Positions 5,165-6,793 of a stretch of DNA of 6,793 nt are shown here, one piece after another (position 1 is the first letter of the stretch; each line of letters opens with the position of its first letter). Below the pieces are notes generated by a model. That model saw nothing but the letters and a program-made list of their open reading frames with translations. It did not search any database and had not been told where the DNA came from. The stretch is from positions 1 to 6,793 of the forward strand of contig CAADST010000132.1 of NCBI GenBank assembly GCA_900751815.1, given 5' to 3'. The position numbers and the translations under genes were made by a program. This DNA is from Bacilli bacterium (GTDB lineage: Bacteria > Bacillota_I > Bacilli_A > RF39 > UBA660).

Positions 5165-6176
5165 TTTCAGTCACCTCAATTATAGTTCTATAACGATTTT
5201 CTAATTCCTTAACAACTCTAGTATTTTGAACATCTATTACAACATAACGAATGCTACCATCATCAACATCTTCTAACTCAGCATAGATATAATTACCACT
5301 TAAATAATATGCATGTGTTACTTCTTCCCATCCTAAATTAAAGTTTCTTCTAATATCTTGTCTAATTTCCAAACTATAAGTTCCTAATGTATGTCCTGAT
5401 TCATCTTCATATTGATAAATAAAATAAACATCAACTAAAGCCACAAATGTAGCATTTTCTAATTCCAAATTAACTTCATTAGTTCTTCCACTATCAAATT
5501 CATAAAAATAATAATTATTATCATTTCTAAATACTAAATACTCATCATTTATCGCTAATAATTCTTGTTCATTATTAGAACCTCTAATCATTATTAACTT
5601 GGTACTTCCAGTGCTCAAATCATATTCATAAATTCCTTCATTAATAACATAATACACTTTATCATTTAAGCATAATACCTTATCACTAACTAAATTATTA
5701 TTTATTTCACTAGCCTCTTCTCCCCCAATAGTTCTATAACTTAATCTATTATCTTCAAGCATTACTAGTATATCACCACTAATAAATACATCAACATTAT
5801 TACTATAAAATGTATCAAGTTCATATAAAGTATACACTTCATCATTACTATTATATCTAAGCTCATTTGTAGCATCTGAATAAAATGCTAAATGATTATT
5901 TCGCCAATATAAATTATTTATAGGATAAAAAATTAATAAACCTAAATCAGTTTCATTAAAACTTCCATTTATCCCCGCCAATTTATAGGTATTTTCCTCA
6001 TCATAATATACGCCATAATATGGATAGACCTCTGGGTATGGATCATCATAAACAGTAGTATCTACACCTCTATTACGCATATACTTAGCTAAATTATACA
6101 TAACTATTATAACAATTATTACTCCAATAACAGCAATAATCATAAATATTAAATTTTTTCTTTTTTCTGGCAACAC
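5157..6176 (-). CDS. Membrane-anchored extracytoplasmic protein of unknown function, beta-propeller-like (339 aa)
   Basis: Not recognised as a named family. The N-terminus is LPEKRKN followed by a single strong transmembrane helix (residues 9-27), with a basic inner flank. The remaining 310 residues should therefore lie outside the membrane. That part is rich in Tyr, Asn, Asp and Glu, with repeated short beta blades such as DKVYYVINEGIYEYDLSTGSTKLI, DEYLVFRNDNNYYFYEFDSG and GNYIYAELEDVDDGSIRYVVID, like the blades of DUF5050/WD-type propellers. The start is GTG at 6176-6174. AAGGGTGA (6190-6183) lies 6 nt upstream, and mutL ends one base earlier. The first ATG (residue 12) would remove the basic flank and part of the helix. 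It sits inside an otherwise housekeeping operon between mutL and yceD, overlapping yceD by 8 nt. Confidence 0.85.
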   Translation of the reverse strand: MLPEKRKNLIFMIIAVIGVIIVIIVMYNLAKYMRNRGVDTTVYDDPYPEVYPYYGVYYDEENTYKLAGINGSFNETDLGLLIFYPINNLYWRNNHLAFYSDATNELRYNSNDEVYTLYELDTFYSNNVDVFISGDILVMLEDNRLSYRTIGGEEASEINNNLVSDKVLCLNDKVYYVINEGIYEYDLSTGSTKLIMIRGSNNEQELLAINDEYLVFRNDNNYYFYEFDSGRTNEVNLELENATFVALVDVYFIYQYEDESGHTLGTYSLEIRQDIRRNFNLGWEEVTHAYYLSGNYIYAELEDVDDGSIRYVVIDVQNTRVVKELENRYRTIIEVTEND

Positions 6177-6177
6177 T

Positions 6178-6793
6178 CTAAATCACCCTTTTAAACATTT
6201 TTTCTAATTCATAACTTGAAAATCGCATTATTGAAGGTCTACCATGACAACAATTATAAGGATTATCACATTTAACTAAATCTTTTAATAACTGATCCAT
6301 TTCTTCAAAACTTAAATGTTCATTAGCTTTAACACTCATCTTACAAGAAACCATTTTAGCTAAACTATCTAAAAAACGATCCTTATTAAAATTCTTGCCA
6401 CTCGTAATAACTAAATCAATAATACTTCTTAAATTATCTCCTTCAAAATTTTTAGCAAGCCAAGTTGGATGAGCTTTAATAACTATTGTGTTAATTCCAA
6501 ATTCTTCTATTTTAAATCCTAATTCATCTAAAACACTTTTATTTTCCATAAATGTATTAAAATCACTTGTAGATAGTTCAATAGATAAAGGAACTAACAT
6601 ATCAGTTATTGTAACTTCACTATCATGAAACTTCTTCTTTATCATTTCATAATTAACTCTCTCATGCGCCGCATGCTGATCAAGAATGTACATAGCATCC
6701 TCATCTTCAGCAATAATATAGGTTCCATGAACTTGACCTATAGGATATAAGTTTAATGTTTTTAATTTCGTATTTTTTTCTGCACTTATATCT
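6178..6793 (-). CDS. mutL: DNA mismatch repair protein MutL, C-terminal part (5' end outside window)
   Basis: Only the C-terminal 205 codons are present; the frame stays open to the window edge, so the methionine at 6693 is internal. The visible part is the dimerisation/endonuclease domain. It begins LNLYPIGQVHGTYIIAE and carries the full metal-binding motif DQHA-x2-E-x4-E as DQHAAHERVNYE (6681-6646). SCKMSVKAN follows around 6340, then CCHGRPSIMRF near 6250-6225, and finally YELEKMFKRVI. This is a nicking-type MutL as in Bacillus, not the E. coli type that depends on MutH. The usual beta-clamp-binding Q-x-x-(L/I)-x-P reads TDMLVP here (6606-6589), with Thr in place of Gln. The N-terminal ATPase lies outside. 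The GTG of the next gene follows after one base. Confidence 0.97.
   Translation of the reverse strand, partial: DISAEKNTKLKTLNLYPIGQVHGTYIIAEDEDAMYILDQHAAHERVNYEMIKKKFHDSEVTITDMLVPLSIELSTSDFNTFMENKSVLDELGFKIEEFGINTIVIKAHPTWLAKNFEGDNLRSIIDLVITSGKNFNKDRFLDSLAKMVSCKMSVKANEHLSFEEMDQLLKDLVKCDNPYNCCHGRPSIMRFSSYELEKMFKRVI

Noticed and set aside
5179..5207. TATAAT on the minus strand (5184-5179) before yceD as an internal promoter
   Set aside because: It lies inside the upstream coding sequence with no recognisable -35 hexamer at 16-18 bp. AT-rich coding DNA gives such boxes by chance, and the 8-nt gene overlap already explains expression.
6178..6693. A separate 171-aa gene starting at the methionine of 6693
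   Set aside because: The same frame continues upstream to the window edge with conserved MutL sequence (YPIGQVHGTYIIAE), so that methionine is internal to mutL.

Overview
The window is strongly AT-rich, densely packed DNA from a low-GC Gram-positive bacterium. It carries a zinc-type bL32 gene next to a DUF177/YceD gene, an endonuclease-type MutL of Bacillus style, strong AGGAGG-like ribosome binding sites and short Rho-independent terminators. Tryptophan is written TGG, and a TGA stop sits inside a terminator hairpin, so the standard code rather than the Mycoplasma code is likely. I infer an uncultured, probably host-associated member of the Bacilli/Mycoplasmatota-like lineages (RF39-like). 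No search was possible, so this placement is tentative.

Reading along the minus strand from the right edge, the first operon is mutL (3' part only) - a membrane-anchored protein of unknown function (339 aa) - yceD - rpmF. These genes are spaced by -8 to +2 nt and end in a terminator at 4492-4522. It combines DNA mismatch repair, an unknown surface-exposed protein, and a ribosome/rRNA-associated pair. Next comes a well-formed promoter (4455-4483) driving a two-gene unit: a 606-aa cytosolic protein with a helical N-terminal half and a repeat region of acidic 'E-S/T-M-D/E-x-L' motifs, then a 90-aa small protein, closed by a terminator at 2326-2350. A third unit (promoter near 2305-2310) encodes a short NfeD protein and a stomatin/QmcA-type SPFH protein, coupled by a TAATG overlap and closed by a bidirectional terminator at 945-972.

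At the left end a 49-aa Arc-like ribbon-helix-helix (RHH) regulator on the plus strand (783-932) is divergent from a partial surface protein on the minus strand (1-632). That protein has an N-terminal membrane anchor, a two-cysteine module and a fibronectin-III-like domain. The 150-bp space between them holds the most striking signal in the window. A 23-bp element, 21/23 identical, is present once at each promoter in opposite orientation. Each copy is built from two 7-bp half-sites 11 bp apart and covers the likely -10 box. The simplest reading is that the RHH protein represses itself and the surface protein through paired operators. This regulator-surface protein pair is the best candidate here for an undescribed system.

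The intergenic style is uniform. All four terminators incorporate the stop codon of the preceding gene into the hairpin, and all four inferred promoters place the -10 box only 6-9 nt before the ribosome binding site. There is no tRNA, rRNA, CRISPR array, insertion sequence or phage gene in the window, and no gene-free stretch exceeds 300 bases.
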